DNA from: Deltaproteobacteria bacterium | GTDB taxonomy: Bacteria; Myxococcota_A; Polyangia; Haliangiales; Haliangiaceae | Direction of reading: 5' to 3' | Assembly: GCA_019237945.1 (NCBI GenBank) | Contig: JAFAOG010000192.1 | Span: 1-38,917 of the forward strand | Length of the DNA stretch: 38,917 nt | In this document: positions 15,237-23,997 of the stretch, in pieces | How positions within the stretch are numbered: position 1 is the first letter of the stretch | Layout of the letters: every line of letters starts with the position of its first letter | Made by a program: the position numbers and the translations under genes | Notes under the pieces: generated by a model | Told to the model about the DNA's origin: nothing | Database searches by the model: none | Seen by the model: only the letters and a program-made list of their open reading frames with translations

Positions 15237-16115
15237 ATGTCGACCCACTGGGTCGAGATCATCGTTCCGGTCGGTGCGGCAGACGTCGATGACGTCGCGG
15301 CGCTGATCGCTTCCGACGTCTCTGCCGCCGCTGCCGGCACCGAGCAGCGCGGCGACGAGATCGTCTTCTGGGTCGCGGCCGACCAGGTCGCCTCGGCACT
15401 CGCCGAGACCCGCGACGCGGTCGCGCGCTGGCAAGCCGGCGGTGCATCGGTCGATCCGGCGCGCGTGCGCAGCGCCGAGGCGTTGCCCGAAGAAGTCTGG
15501 CGCGATGCCTGGAAGAAGTACTTCAAGGTCTCGCACCTGACGCGGCAGTTCGTCGTCGTGCCGTCGTGGGAGACCTACGCGCCCGCCGAGGGCGAGGTCG
15601 TGATCGATCTCGATCCGGGCATGGCGTTCGGCACCGGGACGCATGCCTCGACGCGCCTCGTGCTCGAGGAGATCCAGACGCTCGCCGACGCGGGCGTCTC
15701 GCCGCCGCGCATCCTCGACGTCGGCTGCGGCTCCGGCATCCTCGCGATCGGAGCCGTCAAGCGGTGGCCCGGCGCGACGTGCATCGCGGTCGACAACGAT
15801 CCGATCGCGGTCTCGGCGACGGTCGACAACGCGACGGTCAACCACGTGCAGGATCGGATCGACGTCTCGCTGAAGTCGCTCTCGCAGATCGACGAGCGCT
15901 TCCCGCTGGTCCTCGCGAACATCCAGGCCCACGTGCTGCGCGAGTTGAAGGCGGCGCTGATCGAGAAGACGGCGGGCACGCTGATCCTGTCGGGCCTGCT
16001 CACGCCGCAGGCCGCGCCGCTCGCCGACGAGTTCGTCGCCGCCGGCCTGACGCTCGTCGCGATCCGCGCCTCGAAGGACGACCCGCAGTGGTCGTCTGTT
16101 ACGCTGCGCGCATGA
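15237..16115 (+). CDS. prmA: Ribosomal protein L11 methyltransferase
   Basis: The 292-residue protein fits PrmA, which trimethylates L11 using S-adenosylmethionine. The N-terminal substrate-recognition domain (about 1-80) precedes the EEVWRDAWKKYFK segment at about 83-96 and the family's DPGMAFGTGTHAST motif (124-137). The Rossmann domain has the SAM loop DVGCGSGILAIG and the catalytic-region LANIQAHVL, close to the usual NIL(A). The ATG at 15237 is 7 bp after rpsU; its stop overlaps the ATG of rsmE by 4 bp. Confidence 0.96.
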   Translation: MSTHWVEIIVPVGAADVDDVAALIASDVSAAAAGTEQRGDEIVFWVAADQVASALAETRDAVARWQAGGASVDPARVRSAEALPEEVWRDAWKKYFKVSHLTRQFVVVPSWETYAPAEGEVVIDLDPGMAFGTGTHASTRLVLEEIQTLADAGVSPPRILDVGCGSGILAIGAVKRWPGATCIAVDNDPIAVSATVDNATVNHVQDRIDVSLKSLSQIDERFPLVLANIQAHVLRELKAALIEKTAGTLILSGLLTPQAAPLADEFVAAGLTLVAIRASKDDPQWSSVTLRA

Positions 16116-16810
16116 GGGTCTTCGTCACGCCGCTCACCGCGGGCGAGCTGACGATCACCGGCGACGAGCACCACTACCTGCACCGCGTGAGGCGCGCGCG
16201 CCCGGGCGATGCGATCGAGCTGGTCGATGGCGCCGGCATGCGGGCGCGGGCCGTGATCGAGCGGATCACGGGCGATGCGACGATCGTGCGCGCGGAGGCG
16301 CCCTCGGCCGTCGTCGCCGCGCCGCCGCACATCCGCGTGCTGCTGCCGCTGATCAAGGGCGACCGCATGGACACCTGCCTCGAGAAGCTCGTCGAGGTAG
16401 GCGCCGACGCGATCGTGCTGTGGCCCGCCGCGCGCGCCGTCGTGCGCCTCGAAGCCGACCGCCGGGAGGCCCGCGTCGCGAAGTACCGGAGCGCGCTGCA
16501 GGCCGCCGCTCGCCAGTGCGGCCGCGCCGCCGTGCCCACCGTCACCGCCGTCGACTCGCTGCACGCCGCGATCGCGATGCTGCCGGCGGGCGCGCGCCTC
16601 GTGCTGGACCCGGGTGCGGATCGCGCGACGATGCCGACGGCGGGCGACGTGACGATCGTCTCGGGCCCCGAAGGCGGCTTCGCGCCCGACGAGCTCGACG
16701 ATCTCGCCGCGGCCGGCTTCGGCGCGATGGGCCTGGGGCCCCGCGTGCTGCGCGCCGAGACGGCGCCGGTCGTGGCGGTCGCGCTGATCCGCGCCGCGAC
16801 GGGGAGCTGA
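16112..16810 (+). CDS. rsmE: 16S rRNA (uracil-1498-N3)-methyltransferase
   Basis: This 232-residue SPOUT-family enzyme would methylate U1498 in helix 44 of 16S rRNA. It starts MRVFV, as in the family, followed by the PUA-like domain with GDEHHYLHRVRRARPGD (about 18-34). The knotted SAM-binding part includes LLPLIKGDRMDTCLEKLVEVG, the SGPEGGF motif and the LGPRVLRAETA motif near the C-terminus. It is coupled to prmA through an ATGA overlap, and the prmA-rsmE pairing is common in bacteria. The next gene starts 1 nt after its stop. Confidence 0.96.
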   Translation: MRVFVTPLTAGELTITGDEHHYLHRVRRARPGDAIELVDGAGMRARAVIERITGDATIVRAEAPSAVVAAPPHIRVLLPLIKGDRMDTCLEKLVEVGADAIVLWPAARAVVRLEADRREARVAKYRSALQAAARQCGRAAVPTVTAVDSLHAAIAMLPAGARLVLDPGADRATMPTAGDVTIVSGPEGGFAPDELDDLAAAGFGAMGLGPRVLRAETAPVVAVALIRAATGS

Positions 16811-16811
16811 C

Positions 16812-18065
16812 GTGCGCGTCGCGGCGATCGCGGCGCTGGCGATCATGACAATCGTCCTGTGCGTCGCCTCGCCGCTGCGCATGATCAGCGGCGACATCGT
16901 GCCGGGCCGGCTCGGCGCCGCCGTGCTGCGCTGCACGGGCAGCTTCGATCTCGCGCGCGTCGACTGGGTCGCCGACGAGTGGAAGGACCACGGCATCGAG
17001 TACTACGTCGAGCCGGGCGACCATGCCGGCGAGCTGACGAGCGTGTTCGGGCCGGCGCCCGCCGCGGTCGGGGCCGTCGCGCTCGCGGATTTCGGCGACG
17101 GCGCGACGCTCGGCGACGAGGCGCTTCGGCGGCGCGCGCGCGATGCGGCGGCCGTGCTGCTCGCGATCAGCGGTGTGCTGCTCGTGCTCGCGTGCCTCGC
17201 GATCACGACGCTACCGCGTGCGCTAGCCGCCGGCGGCATCGCCGTGCTGTCGTTTGCCGGCGCCGCGACGCTGGGGCAAGGGCTGTGGCAGGCGAGCGTC
17301 GCGTTGCCGCCGCTGATCGCCGGCCTCGCCCTCGTCGCGTGGCACGAGCGGCGGCCGCAGCTCGCGCTCGGTGCGCCGGCGGCGCTGCTCGTCGCCGTGA
17401 TGATCCGGCCGAGCGTCGCCGTGCTCGCGATCGGGCTCGGCGTGCCGTGGCTGCGTCGCGAGTGGGGCCGCTGGCGGCGCGTCGCGCTCGCGGCCGGCAT
17501 CGCGGTCGTCGCGGTGGCGCCGCTCGTCGCGTACAACGCCGTGCACTGGAATTCGCCGTTTCCGCTCGGACAGTGGCACGCCAACGCACGCGACAACGCG
17601 CACGTGTTCGGCGCGCCGACCGGCATCGCCGGCCTGCTCGTCTCGCCGGCGCGCGGTATCCTGTGGTTCGCGCCGATCGTGCTGCTCGCGCGGCGTCATC
17701 GCGTCGTGCTCGTGCTGCAGCTGATCGCGATGGCCGCGTTCTTCAAGTGGCACGGCGGCATGGCGTACGGCCCTCGCCTGCTCGCCGAGGCGACGTGGAT
17801 CGCGATCTTCGCGGCGTGCGACGCGCCCCTCGCGCGGCTTCTACCGGTGGCCGCGATCACCATCCTCGTCGGGCAGCTCGGGCTGTGGCGGTGGCGGGTC
17901 GAGCAGTGGGAGACGCGGCGCCGGCCCGAGACGAACGCCGGCGCGTACTGGGACGTGCGCGACAACCCGATCTTCTCGACGCTCGATGACGTCACGCCGT
18001 CGATCGACGATTCGCCGCGTCGACCGTTCGTCCACTGCGCTGACGGCCGCGTCACGACGCGGTAG
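16812..18065 (+). CDS. Polytopic membrane protein, possibly glycosyltransferase-like
   Basis: The 417-residue product has a GTG start preceded by GGGGAG at 16801-16806. It has an N-terminal hydrophobic segment (3-21), a polar loop of about 85 residues and then about seven hydrophobic segments between 110 and 370. Motif-like pieces SPARGILWFAPIV and FKWHGGMAYGPRLL recall polytopic membrane proteins related to polyprenyl-phosphate-dependent glycosyltransferases, where a G(G/W)xxxGPR(L/Y) loop is common. The C-terminal tail of about 50 residues is soluble. The assignment to GT-C-like proteins is tentative. It is in the rpsU operon by spacing only; no link to ribosome modification is evident. Confidence 0.85.
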   Translation: MRVAAIAALAIMTIVLCVASPLRMISGDIVPGRLGAAVLRCTGSFDLARVDWVADEWKDHGIEYYVEPGDHAGELTSVFGPAPAAVGAVALADFGDGATLGDEALRRRARDAAAVLLAISGVLLVLACLAITTLPRALAAGGIAVLSFAGAATLGQGLWQASVALPPLIAGLALVAWHERRPQLALGAPAALLVAVMIRPSVAVLAIGLGVPWLRREWGRWRRVALAAGIAVVAVAPLVAYNAVHWNSPFPLGQWHANARDNAHVFGAPTGIAGLLVSPARGILWFAPIVLLARRHRVVLVLQLIAMAAFFKWHGGMAYGPRLLAEATWIAIFAACDAPLARLLPVAAITILVGQLGLWRWRVEQWETRRRPETNAGAYWDVRDNPIFSTLDDVTPSIDDSPRRPFVHCADGRVTTR

Positions 18066-18074
18066 TCTCGCCGC

Positions 18075-19313
18075 GTGACTGCGCTGCGCCAGCTGTCCGA
18101 GCAGCTCCTGACCGGGGTCGTCGAGATCGATCAGGCGCAGCCAATGGCGCCTCGCTTCATCGCCGAGCCGGTCGCGGCCGGCAGCTACTTCGTGTCGAGC
18201 TTCGCGAACGTCAGCGCGTTCGACACCGACGAAGGGCTCGTGCTCGTCGATACCGGCAGCTTCATGCTCGCCGAGCCGACGCGCGCGCGCCTGCGCACCG
18301 TCACACGCCGGCCCGTGCACACGGCGGTGTGGACGCACGGGCACGTCGATCACTGCTTCGGCGTCGATCTGTGGGAGCGCGACAGTGGCCGCAAGGTCCG
18401 CGTGATCGCGCACGAGGCGGTCGCGCGGCGGCACGAGCGCTACAAGCTGACGCGCGCGTACAACGAGCGCATCAACGAGCGTCAGTTCCAGACGACCGTC
18501 GCGTTCCCCGGCGAGTTTCGCGCGATCGACGAGACGTACACGCAGTCGCGCGACGTCACGGTCGGCGGCCGTCGCTTCGAGCTGCACCACGCGCTCGGCG
18601 AGACCGACGATCACACGTGGGTGTGGGTGCCCGATGCGGGCGTCGCCTGCACCGGCGATCTGTTCATCTGGGCCTCGCCCAACTGCGGCAACCCGCAGAA
18701 GGCGCAGCGGTTCCCGCGCGAGTGGGCGCAGGCGCTGCGCGCGATCGCGGCGAAGCAGCCGGAGGTGCTGCTGCCCGGGCACGGCGTGCCGATCTGGGGG
18801 CGCGACAACGTCCAGCGCGCGCTGACCGAGACCGCGCAGCTGCTCGAGTCGCTGGTCGACCAGGTGCTAAAGCTGATGAACGAGGGCGCCCGCCTCGACG
18901 ACGTGCTCGCGAAGGTCAAGGCGCCGGCCGACCTGATGAGCCGGCCCTACCTGGCGCCGATCTACGACGAGCCGGAGTTCATCGTCCGCAACCTGTGGCG
19001 CCTCTACGGCGGCTGGTGGGACGGCAACCCGGCTCGCCTCAAGCCGCCGCGCGATGCCGCGCTCGCCGTCGAGGTCGCGCAGCTGGCCGGCGGGGTCGAG
19101 GCGCTCGCCTACCGGGCGCGCGAGGTCGCCAACAGCGGAGATCTGGCGCTGGCGTCGTCGCTGATCGAGCTCGCGGTGCAGGCCGATCCGCTCGACCGGC
19201 GGGCCCACCAGCTGCGCACGCAGATCTACGAGGAGCGCGCCCGGGCCGAGACCAGCCTGATGGCCAAGGGCGTCTACACGGGCGCTGCCGACGAATCTCG
19301 GCGCAACTCCTGA
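18075..19313 (+). CDS. Metallo-beta-lactamase-fold hydrolase, alkylsulfatase-like
   Basis: The 412-residue protein has the MBL metal motif THGHVDH (87-93), further ligands in the ALGETDDHTW segment and the CTGDLF segment, and a late LLPGHG His. The region after the core has the pattern of linear alkylsulfatases (BDS1/SdsA1 group): YGGWWDGNPARLKPP, followed by a helical dimerisation part (AGGVEALAYRAREVANSG, LIELAVQADP). The C-terminal sterol-carrier-like domain of full-length enzymes is absent, so it is a short form. No signal peptide is present. The start is GTG at 18075, 9 bp after the upstream stop. It may hydrolyse sulphate esters or another small ester; the substrate is uncertain. Confidence 0.88.
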   Translation: MTALRQLSEQLLTGVVEIDQAQPMAPRFIAEPVAAGSYFVSSFANVSAFDTDEGLVLVDTGSFMLAEPTRARLRTVTRRPVHTAVWTHGHVDHCFGVDLWERDSGRKVRVIAHEAVARRHERYKLTRAYNERINERQFQTTVAFPGEFRAIDETYTQSRDVTVGGRRFELHHALGETDDHTWVWVPDAGVACTGDLFIWASPNCGNPQKAQRFPREWAQALRAIAAKQPEVLLPGHGVPIWGRDNVQRALTETAQLLESLVDQVLKLMNEGARLDDVLAKVKAPADLMSRPYLAPIYDEPEFIVRNLWRLYGGWWDGNPARLKPPRDAALAVEVAQLAGGVEALAYRAREVANSGDLALASSLIELAVQADPLDRRAHQLRTQIYEERARAETSLMAKGVYTGAADESRRNS

Positions 19314-19320
19314 GGAAGAT

Positions 19321-19350
19321 TTGCGTTCCGGCCTCCTCCGGCCCTATAAA
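19321..19350 (+). promoter_or_regulatory. Possible promoter giving a leaderless RDD transcript
   Basis: TTGCGT (19321-19326) and TATAAA (19345-19350) are 18 nt apart. The expected start of transcription, about 7 nt on, coincides with the ATG at 19358, so the transcript would be leaderless or nearly so. The -10 match is good; the -35 is weak. Confidence 0.35.
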
Positions 19351-19357
19351 CGAGACG

Positions 19358-19870
19358 ATGACGGAGCCCCCGCCGCTCCAGCGGCCGAGTCGCCGTGAAG
19401 CGCCTACGGTTCATGTCGTCGGGTTCTGGAAGCGCGCGCTCGCGGCGGTGATCGATCTGGGCATCGTCGTGCCGGTCGCGCTGCTCGTCACGCTGATCGT
19501 CTCGAAGATCGCGGGCGTTCATCTGCCGCCGAAGAACATGAAGCTGCTCGACGTCGATCTGTGGATCGACCTCGTGCTCGCGACCGATCCGGCGCTGCTG
19601 ATGGGCCTCGTGCTCGTCCTCGCCGTCGGCATGACGTACCTGGTCGTGTTCCACATCGTGCTCGGCCGGACGCTCGGCATGCGCGTGATGAGGATGAAGG
19701 TCATCGACGTCTACGGCGATCCACCGTCACCCGCGCGCTCGCTGGCGCGGTGCGCCGGCTACCTCGCGAGCGTCGCAACGCTGTTCCTGGGGTTCTTGTG
19801 GGTAGGTTTCGACAGCGAGAAGCGTGGGCTCCACGACTGGATCGCGGGAACCTATGTGATCCGGGCATAG
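19358..19870 (+). CDS. RDD family membrane protein
   Basis: The 170-residue protein begins with a short polar N-terminus and then FWKRALAAVIDLGIVVPVALL (23-43), where the Arg and Asp in the first helix are the residues that name RDD proteins. A second hydrophobic stretch spans about 79-107 and includes the GRTLGMRVMRMKVID segment characteristic of the family. The GLHDWIAGTYVI ending is also typical. Members are small transporters or accessory membrane proteins; the specific role here is unknown. The MshEN/HEAT gene starts 3 bp after its stop. Confidence 0.92.
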   Translation: MTEPPPLQRPSRREAPTVHVVGFWKRALAAVIDLGIVVPVALLVTLIVSKIAGVHLPPKNMKLLDVDLWIDLVLATDPALLMGLVLVLAVGMTYLVVFHIVLGRTLGMRVMRMKVIDVYGDPPSPARSLARCAGYLASVATLFLGFLWVGFDSEKRGLHDWIAGTYVIRA

Positions 19871-19873
19871 GCG

Positions 19874-22303
19874 ATGCCATCCCGCCTATCCTCGCTGCTG
19901 GTGCGCGACGGCCTGGTTGGCGTCAAGCGCATGGAGAAGGCGTATCAACGCCAGGTCATCTATGGCGGCAGTCTCGACACGATCCTGCTCGAGATGAACC
20001 TGATCCCCGAGGAGCGGCTGACGCAGTACCTCGCGCTCGCATCGGGCCTGCCGCCGGCCGCGCGCGACGAAGGCGCCGAGATCGCGGCCGACGCCGTCGC
20101 CGTGATCGACAAGAACGTCGCCGAGCAGTTCCGCGCCGTACCGCTCGACGTCAACGGCGACAACGTTCGCATCCTCGTGTGCGCGCCGCTCGAGCTCAGC
20201 GAGCTCGAAGACCTCGCCGACCTGCTCGATCGCCCGCTCCAGCCGCTGATCACGCCCGAGTATCGCTGGCACCTCGTGTTCGCGCGCGCGTACGGGCTCG
20301 AGCCGCAGGCGCGCTTCTTGACGCTCGCGAAGCAGCTCGAGGTCGAGGCCGCGCCGGCGCCGGTCGGCCGCGCGAAGTCGATCATCGTCGACGAGGTCGT
20401 CGCGCCCGAGCCACAGACCACGCAGCCATTCGTGCCGGCACCGCCGCGCGCGCCGGCGGTGTCGCTGCCGCCGCCCGAGCCAGCGCGGCCGCCTCCGCAG
20501 CCGGCCGCTCCCTTGCTTCCGGTCGACGCCGATCAGCCGACGATGAAGGTCGAGGACATGGCGCGCGGCCGCAGCAACACGCTGCTCGGCATGCAGGCGG
20601 CGCGGCCGAATACGGATCCCGGCGTCGGCATCCGGCCTCGGCCGGCGAGCGGCCCGCCGAAGAACGCGCCGCCGTCGAACGTGACGTTCGCCGAGCCGCT
20701 GACCGTGCGCGGCAGCCGCCGCTCGAGCCAGCCGATCCCGACGTCGGGCCGCGAGTCGCCGCTCGCGATCGTCCCCGCACGCGAGCAGCTCGCCACCGCC
20801 GAGGATCGCGACACCGTGTTCCTCACGTTGCTCCGCGCCGCGCGCGCGCGCGTCCGCTACGCCGGTCTGCTGACGGTGCAAGGCGGCGCCGTGATCGGTC
20901 GCGTCGCGCTCGCCGAGGTCGGCGTCGACACGCAGGCGATCCAGAACGTCCTGATCCCGCTCGACACGCCGTCGCCGTTCCGCACGGTCGTCCACACGCA
21001 TCAGCCGCACATCGGCCCGCTCGAGTGCGGCGACCCCGCGGTCAACGCGATGATCATCAAGCTCGGCGGCACGAACCCGCCGTCGGCGCTGCTGCTGCCG
21101 CTCGTGCTGCGCGAGCGCGTCGTGTCGATCGTCGTCGCGCATCGCGTCCACTCCGACCTCAAGCTCGTCGACGTCACGGAGCTGCTGCCGCTCGCGAGCG
21201 CCGCCGCCGATGCGCTCGGTCGCCTGATCGTCAAGCACAAGAGCGCCGGCTATCGCACGCCGTCGGCGGCTCCGCAGATCGATCTCGGCGACGTCGACAC
21301 CAAGAAGATCGTCAAGGACATGGAGTGGCGGGCGCCCGCCCCCGCCGATCGCCCGACCGTCCCCGAGATCGAGATGACGATCACGGCGGAGCCGCCGCGC
21401 CCGATCGCCGACGTCATCGACGAGATCGAGAACGCGAAGGAAGGCGCGGCCGAGGACGCGATCGCCGATGCCGTCGAGCGCGCGCAGGAGACGCTCGGCG
21501 AGCTGATCCGTCGCTTCCCGGGCAAGCTGCGCGTCGATCGGTTCGCGGTCACGGGCCGTGCGCTGCGCGCGGCGCAGTACGGCGGCCTGCTCGACCTCGT
21601 CGTGCGCCTCGGCTCGTTCTCCTCCGATGTCCTCATCGAGCAGATGGCGTCGGCGAATCGCGACGCGCGCTTCTACGCGACGGTGTGCGCCGCCGAGCTG
21701 CGCCCGCGCAATGCGATCTTCGCGCTCGTCGAGCGGCTGTTCGATCAGGACTTCGGCGTCCGTGCGATGGCGATCGAGGCGCTCGCCGGCTATCCGATCG
21801 GCGATCTGTCGCCCGCGCTCGCGAAGGCGCGCCGCGCCCTCCACGCGACGGATCCCGAGCAGGTCGTCGCCGCGACGTCCGCGGTCGTCGAGCTCGGCGA
21901 CACCGATGCGGTCAGCGATCTGATCGGCGTGATCGAGCGCGGCGATCGCGCGAGCGACCACGTACGCAAGGCGCTCGTGACGCTGACCGCGCAGGACTTC
22001 GGGACCTCGGAGCGCAAGTGGCGCAAGTGGTACGAGGGCGCGCGCAAGCGACATCGCATCGAGTGGCTGATCGACAGCCTGACGCACAAGGAAGACGCGC
22101 TTCGCGAGGCCGCGATCAACGATCTGCGCCGCCTCACCGGCGAGTACTTCGGCTACCACCACGACCTGCCGAAGAAGGAGCGCGAGCTCGCGGCCGAGCG
22201 CTGGGTGACGTGGTGGCGCGATACCGGCCAGCGCCGCTTCGTGTACCGCGACGACGAACGCCTCCGCCCGACCGGCATCCTGCCCGCCCGCAAAGAGCCG
22301 TAG
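19874..22303 (+). CDS. MshEN-like, GAF-like and HEAT-repeat protein without an ATPase domain
   Basis: The 809-residue protein starts with a GspE/MshE N-terminal type domain (about 1-145): RLSSLLVRDGLVGVKRMEKA, then GGSLDTILLEMNLIPEERLTQYLA. This spacing is seen in MshEN domains, some of which bind cyclic di-GMP. A Pro-rich linker (about 160-305) follows, then a GAF-like fold (about 312-455; RDTVFLTLLRAARARVRYAG, ...LLLPLVLRERVVSIVVAHR). From about 535 to 760 come HEAT-like helical pairs (LFDQDFGVRAMAIEALAGYP, SAVVELGDTDAVSDLIGVIE). No Walker motifs are present, so it is not a type II/IV secretion ATPase. It probably acts as a scaffold or sensor. It follows the RDD gene by 3 bp. Confidence 0.85.
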   Translation: MPSRLSSLLVRDGLVGVKRMEKAYQRQVIYGGSLDTILLEMNLIPEERLTQYLALASGLPPAARDEGAEIAADAVAVIDKNVAEQFRAVPLDVNGDNVRILVCAPLELSELEDLADLLDRPLQPLITPEYRWHLVFARAYGLEPQARFLTLAKQLEVEAAPAPVGRAKSIIVDEVVAPEPQTTQPFVPAPPRAPAVSLPPPEPARPPPQPAAPLLPVDADQPTMKVEDMARGRSNTLLGMQAARPNTDPGVGIRPRPASGPPKNAPPSNVTFAEPLTVRGSRRSSQPIPTSGRESPLAIVPAREQLATAEDRDTVFLTLLRAARARVRYAGLLTVQGGAVIGRVALAEVGVDTQAIQNVLIPLDTPSPFRTVVHTHQPHIGPLECGDPAVNAMIIKLGGTNPPSALLLPLVLRERVVSIVVAHRVHSDLKLVDVTELLPLASAAADALGRLIVKHKSAGYRTPSAAPQIDLGDVDTKKIVKDMEWRAPAPADRPTVPEIEMTITAEPPRPIADVIDEIENAKEGAAEDAIADAVERAQETLGELIRRFPGKLRVDRFAVTGRALRAAQYGGLLDLVVRLGSFSSDVLIEQMASANRDARFYATVCAAELRPRNAIFALVERLFDQDFGVRAMAIEALAGYPIGDLSPALAKARRALHATDPEQVVAATSAVVELGDTDAVSDLIGVIERGDRASDHVRKALVTLTAQDFGTSERKWRKWYEGARKRHRIEWLIDSLTHKEDALREAAINDLRRLTGEYFGYHHDLPKKERELAAERWVTWWRDTGQRRFVYRDDERLRPTGILPARKEP

Positions 22304-22374
22304 CGCGATCAGAACGTGGCGTATTCCCACGGTCGCAACGCGCCCTCGCGTTCAGAGTGACGCTATTTGGTACG

Positions 22375-22413
22375 GCGTCGCCGCGACGCAAAAACGTCGC
22401 GCATTTTCGACGC
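22375..22413 (+). promoter_or_regulatory. Overlapping alternative hairpins before the histidine kinase
   Basis: Four alternating arms occur: GCGTCG (22375-22380), CGACGC (22384-22389), CGTCGCG (22395-22401) and CGACGC (22408-22413). The strongest stem pairs CGCGACG 22382-22388 with CGTCGCG 22395-22401 around CAAAAA and is followed by CATTTT, terminator-like. The neighbouring pairings are mutually exclusive with it. It lies in the 136-bp gap between the HEAT gene and the histidine kinase, which otherwise holds nothing I recognise. Confidence 0.4.
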
Positions 22414-22439
22414 AATTACCGCTAAGGCATTCTGCCACA

Positions 22440-23993
22440 GTGGGAGATGATGTCCAGATGCGTTCGGTCACGCTCGACGCTTTTCCCGACGCAGTACTAC
22501 TCGCCGACGATCAACGCCAGTACGTAGGCGCCAACGCGGCCGCATGCAAGCTGCTCCGCCGCACGCACGACGAGATCCTCGCGATGAAGATCGAAGATCT
22601 CGTCTCGATGGCCCCCGACATCGTCGAGGGCATGTGGGGCGAGATGATCGCGAAGGGCTCGCTGCAGGGCGAGGTCGAGCTGACGATCGCGGGCGAGCCG
22701 ATCAACGTCGACTTCCGTGCGAGCGCGAACATCGTCCCCGGCGTGCACCTCAGCGTGCTGCGTCGCGCGGGCGAGCCCGTCGGCATTCCGCTCGATGTCT
22801 TGATCGAGCTGATCGGCATGCAGCGCCGCGCGTTCAAGACCGATGCGCGCCTCGACGACGTCCTCCACGATATCTGCGAGCGCGCGACGCGCCTCACCGG
22901 CGCCGCCGGCGCGACGATCGAGCTCGAGGACGGCGAGTTCCTCCGCTATCACGTCGCGACCGGGACGATGGCCGCGTTCCGCGACTTCCGCGTGCGCCGC
23001 GACGGCAGCCTCTCCGGGCTGTCGCTGACGAAGCACGAGGTCATGATGTCGCTCGACACCGAGACCGACGCGCGCGTCGATCGCGACGCCTGCCGCAAGG
23101 TCAGAGCGCGGTCGATGCTGATCGTGCCGCTCGTCGAGGCCGACATCACCGGCGTGCTCAAGGTGATCTCGGATCGCCCGGCCGCATTCTCGATCGCGCA
23201 TCAAGAGCTGCTGCGTCTGATCGCGGGATTCCTCGCCGCGACGATGGCCGCTGCCAAGGTCAACGAGCTGCGCGTCGCGCTGGCCGAGCGCGAACGAGTC
23301 CGTGTCGCCGAGCTCGAGCGCCTGCGCGAGGAGATGACGCACCTGCTGATCCACGATCTGCGCTCGCCGCTGACCGTGATCATGGCGAACCTCGACTACC
23401 TGCGAGACGAGCTTCCGCCGGGCAACCAGGAGGCGATCGACGCCGCGATCGACGCCGTGCGCGCGACCCAGCGCCTCGACATGCTGATCAAGATGCTGCT
23501 CGAGACGGCGCGGCTCGAGCAAGGGCGCTTCGGTCTGACGACGACGCGGATCGACCTCGAGGAGCTGATGACGCGTATCCTGTCGGCGCGCACGGCGCCC
23601 GCGCGAACGAAGGGCGTCGGGCTCTCGGCGGCCGTCGGACCGGGGCTCGCGGTGCAGGCCGATGTCGAGCTCGTCTCGCGCGTCATCGACAACATCCTCG
23701 ACAACGCGTTCCGCTACACGCCGAAAGGCGGCCGCATCGCCGTCTCCGCCGAGCCGCGCGAACGTTCGATCGTGCTTCGCCTCGCGAACACCGGTACGGC
23801 ACTTCCCGCCGACCAGCGCGAGCGAATCTTCCAGAAGTTCGAGCAGGTCGAGCCGCGGACGCGCCGCCACTTCGGCCTCGGTCTCTACTTCTGCCGGCTG
23901 GCGATCGAGGCGCACGGCGGCCGCATCTGGGCCGACTCGACGGCCGATTACGGCGCCGTGTTCGCGATCGAGCTGCCGGTCGCGACGGCGTAG
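22440..23993 (+). CDS. Soluble hybrid-free sensor histidine kinase, PAS-GAF-HisKA-HATPase
   Basis: From GTG 22440 the product is 517 residues; ATG 22458 with GGGAGA 10 nt upstream is an equally good start. A PAS-like domain occupies about 10-105 (FPDAVLLADDQRQYVGANAAACKLL), and a GAF domain about 125-270. A short coiled coil leads to the HisKA domain with His305 in HDLRSPLTVI. The ATPase domain shows the N box NILDNAFRYTP (418-428), and FGLGLYFCRLAIEAHGG for the G2 region. There is no transmembrane helix, receiver domain or adjacent response regulator, so this is an orphan cytoplasmic kinase. The stimulus is unknown; GAF may bind a small ligand or haem. Confidence 0.95.
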   Translation: MGDDVQMRSVTLDAFPDAVLLADDQRQYVGANAAACKLLRRTHDEILAMKIEDLVSMAPDIVEGMWGEMIAKGSLQGEVELTIAGEPINVDFRASANIVPGVHLSVLRRAGEPVGIPLDVLIELIGMQRRAFKTDARLDDVLHDICERATRLTGAAGATIELEDGEFLRYHVATGTMAAFRDFRVRRDGSLSGLSLTKHEVMMSLDTETDARVDRDACRKVRARSMLIVPLVEADITGVLKVISDRPAAFSIAHQELLRLIAGFLAATMAAAKVNELRVALAERERVRVAELERLREEMTHLLIHDLRSPLTVIMANLDYLRDELPPGNQEAIDAAIDAVRATQRLDMLIKMLLETARLEQGRFGLTTTRIDLEELMTRILSARTAPARTKGVGLSAAVGPGLAVQADVELVSRVIDNILDNAFRYTPKGGRIAVSAEPRERSIVLRLANTGTALPADQRERIFQKFEQVEPRTRRHFGLGLYFCRLAIEAHGGRIWADSTADYGAVFAIELPVATA

Positions 23994-23997
23994 GCAT

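Noticed and set aside
15575..16996. Minus-strand frame of 473 codons in the prmA-rsmE region
   Set aside because: It is a shadow of two genes with recognised families.
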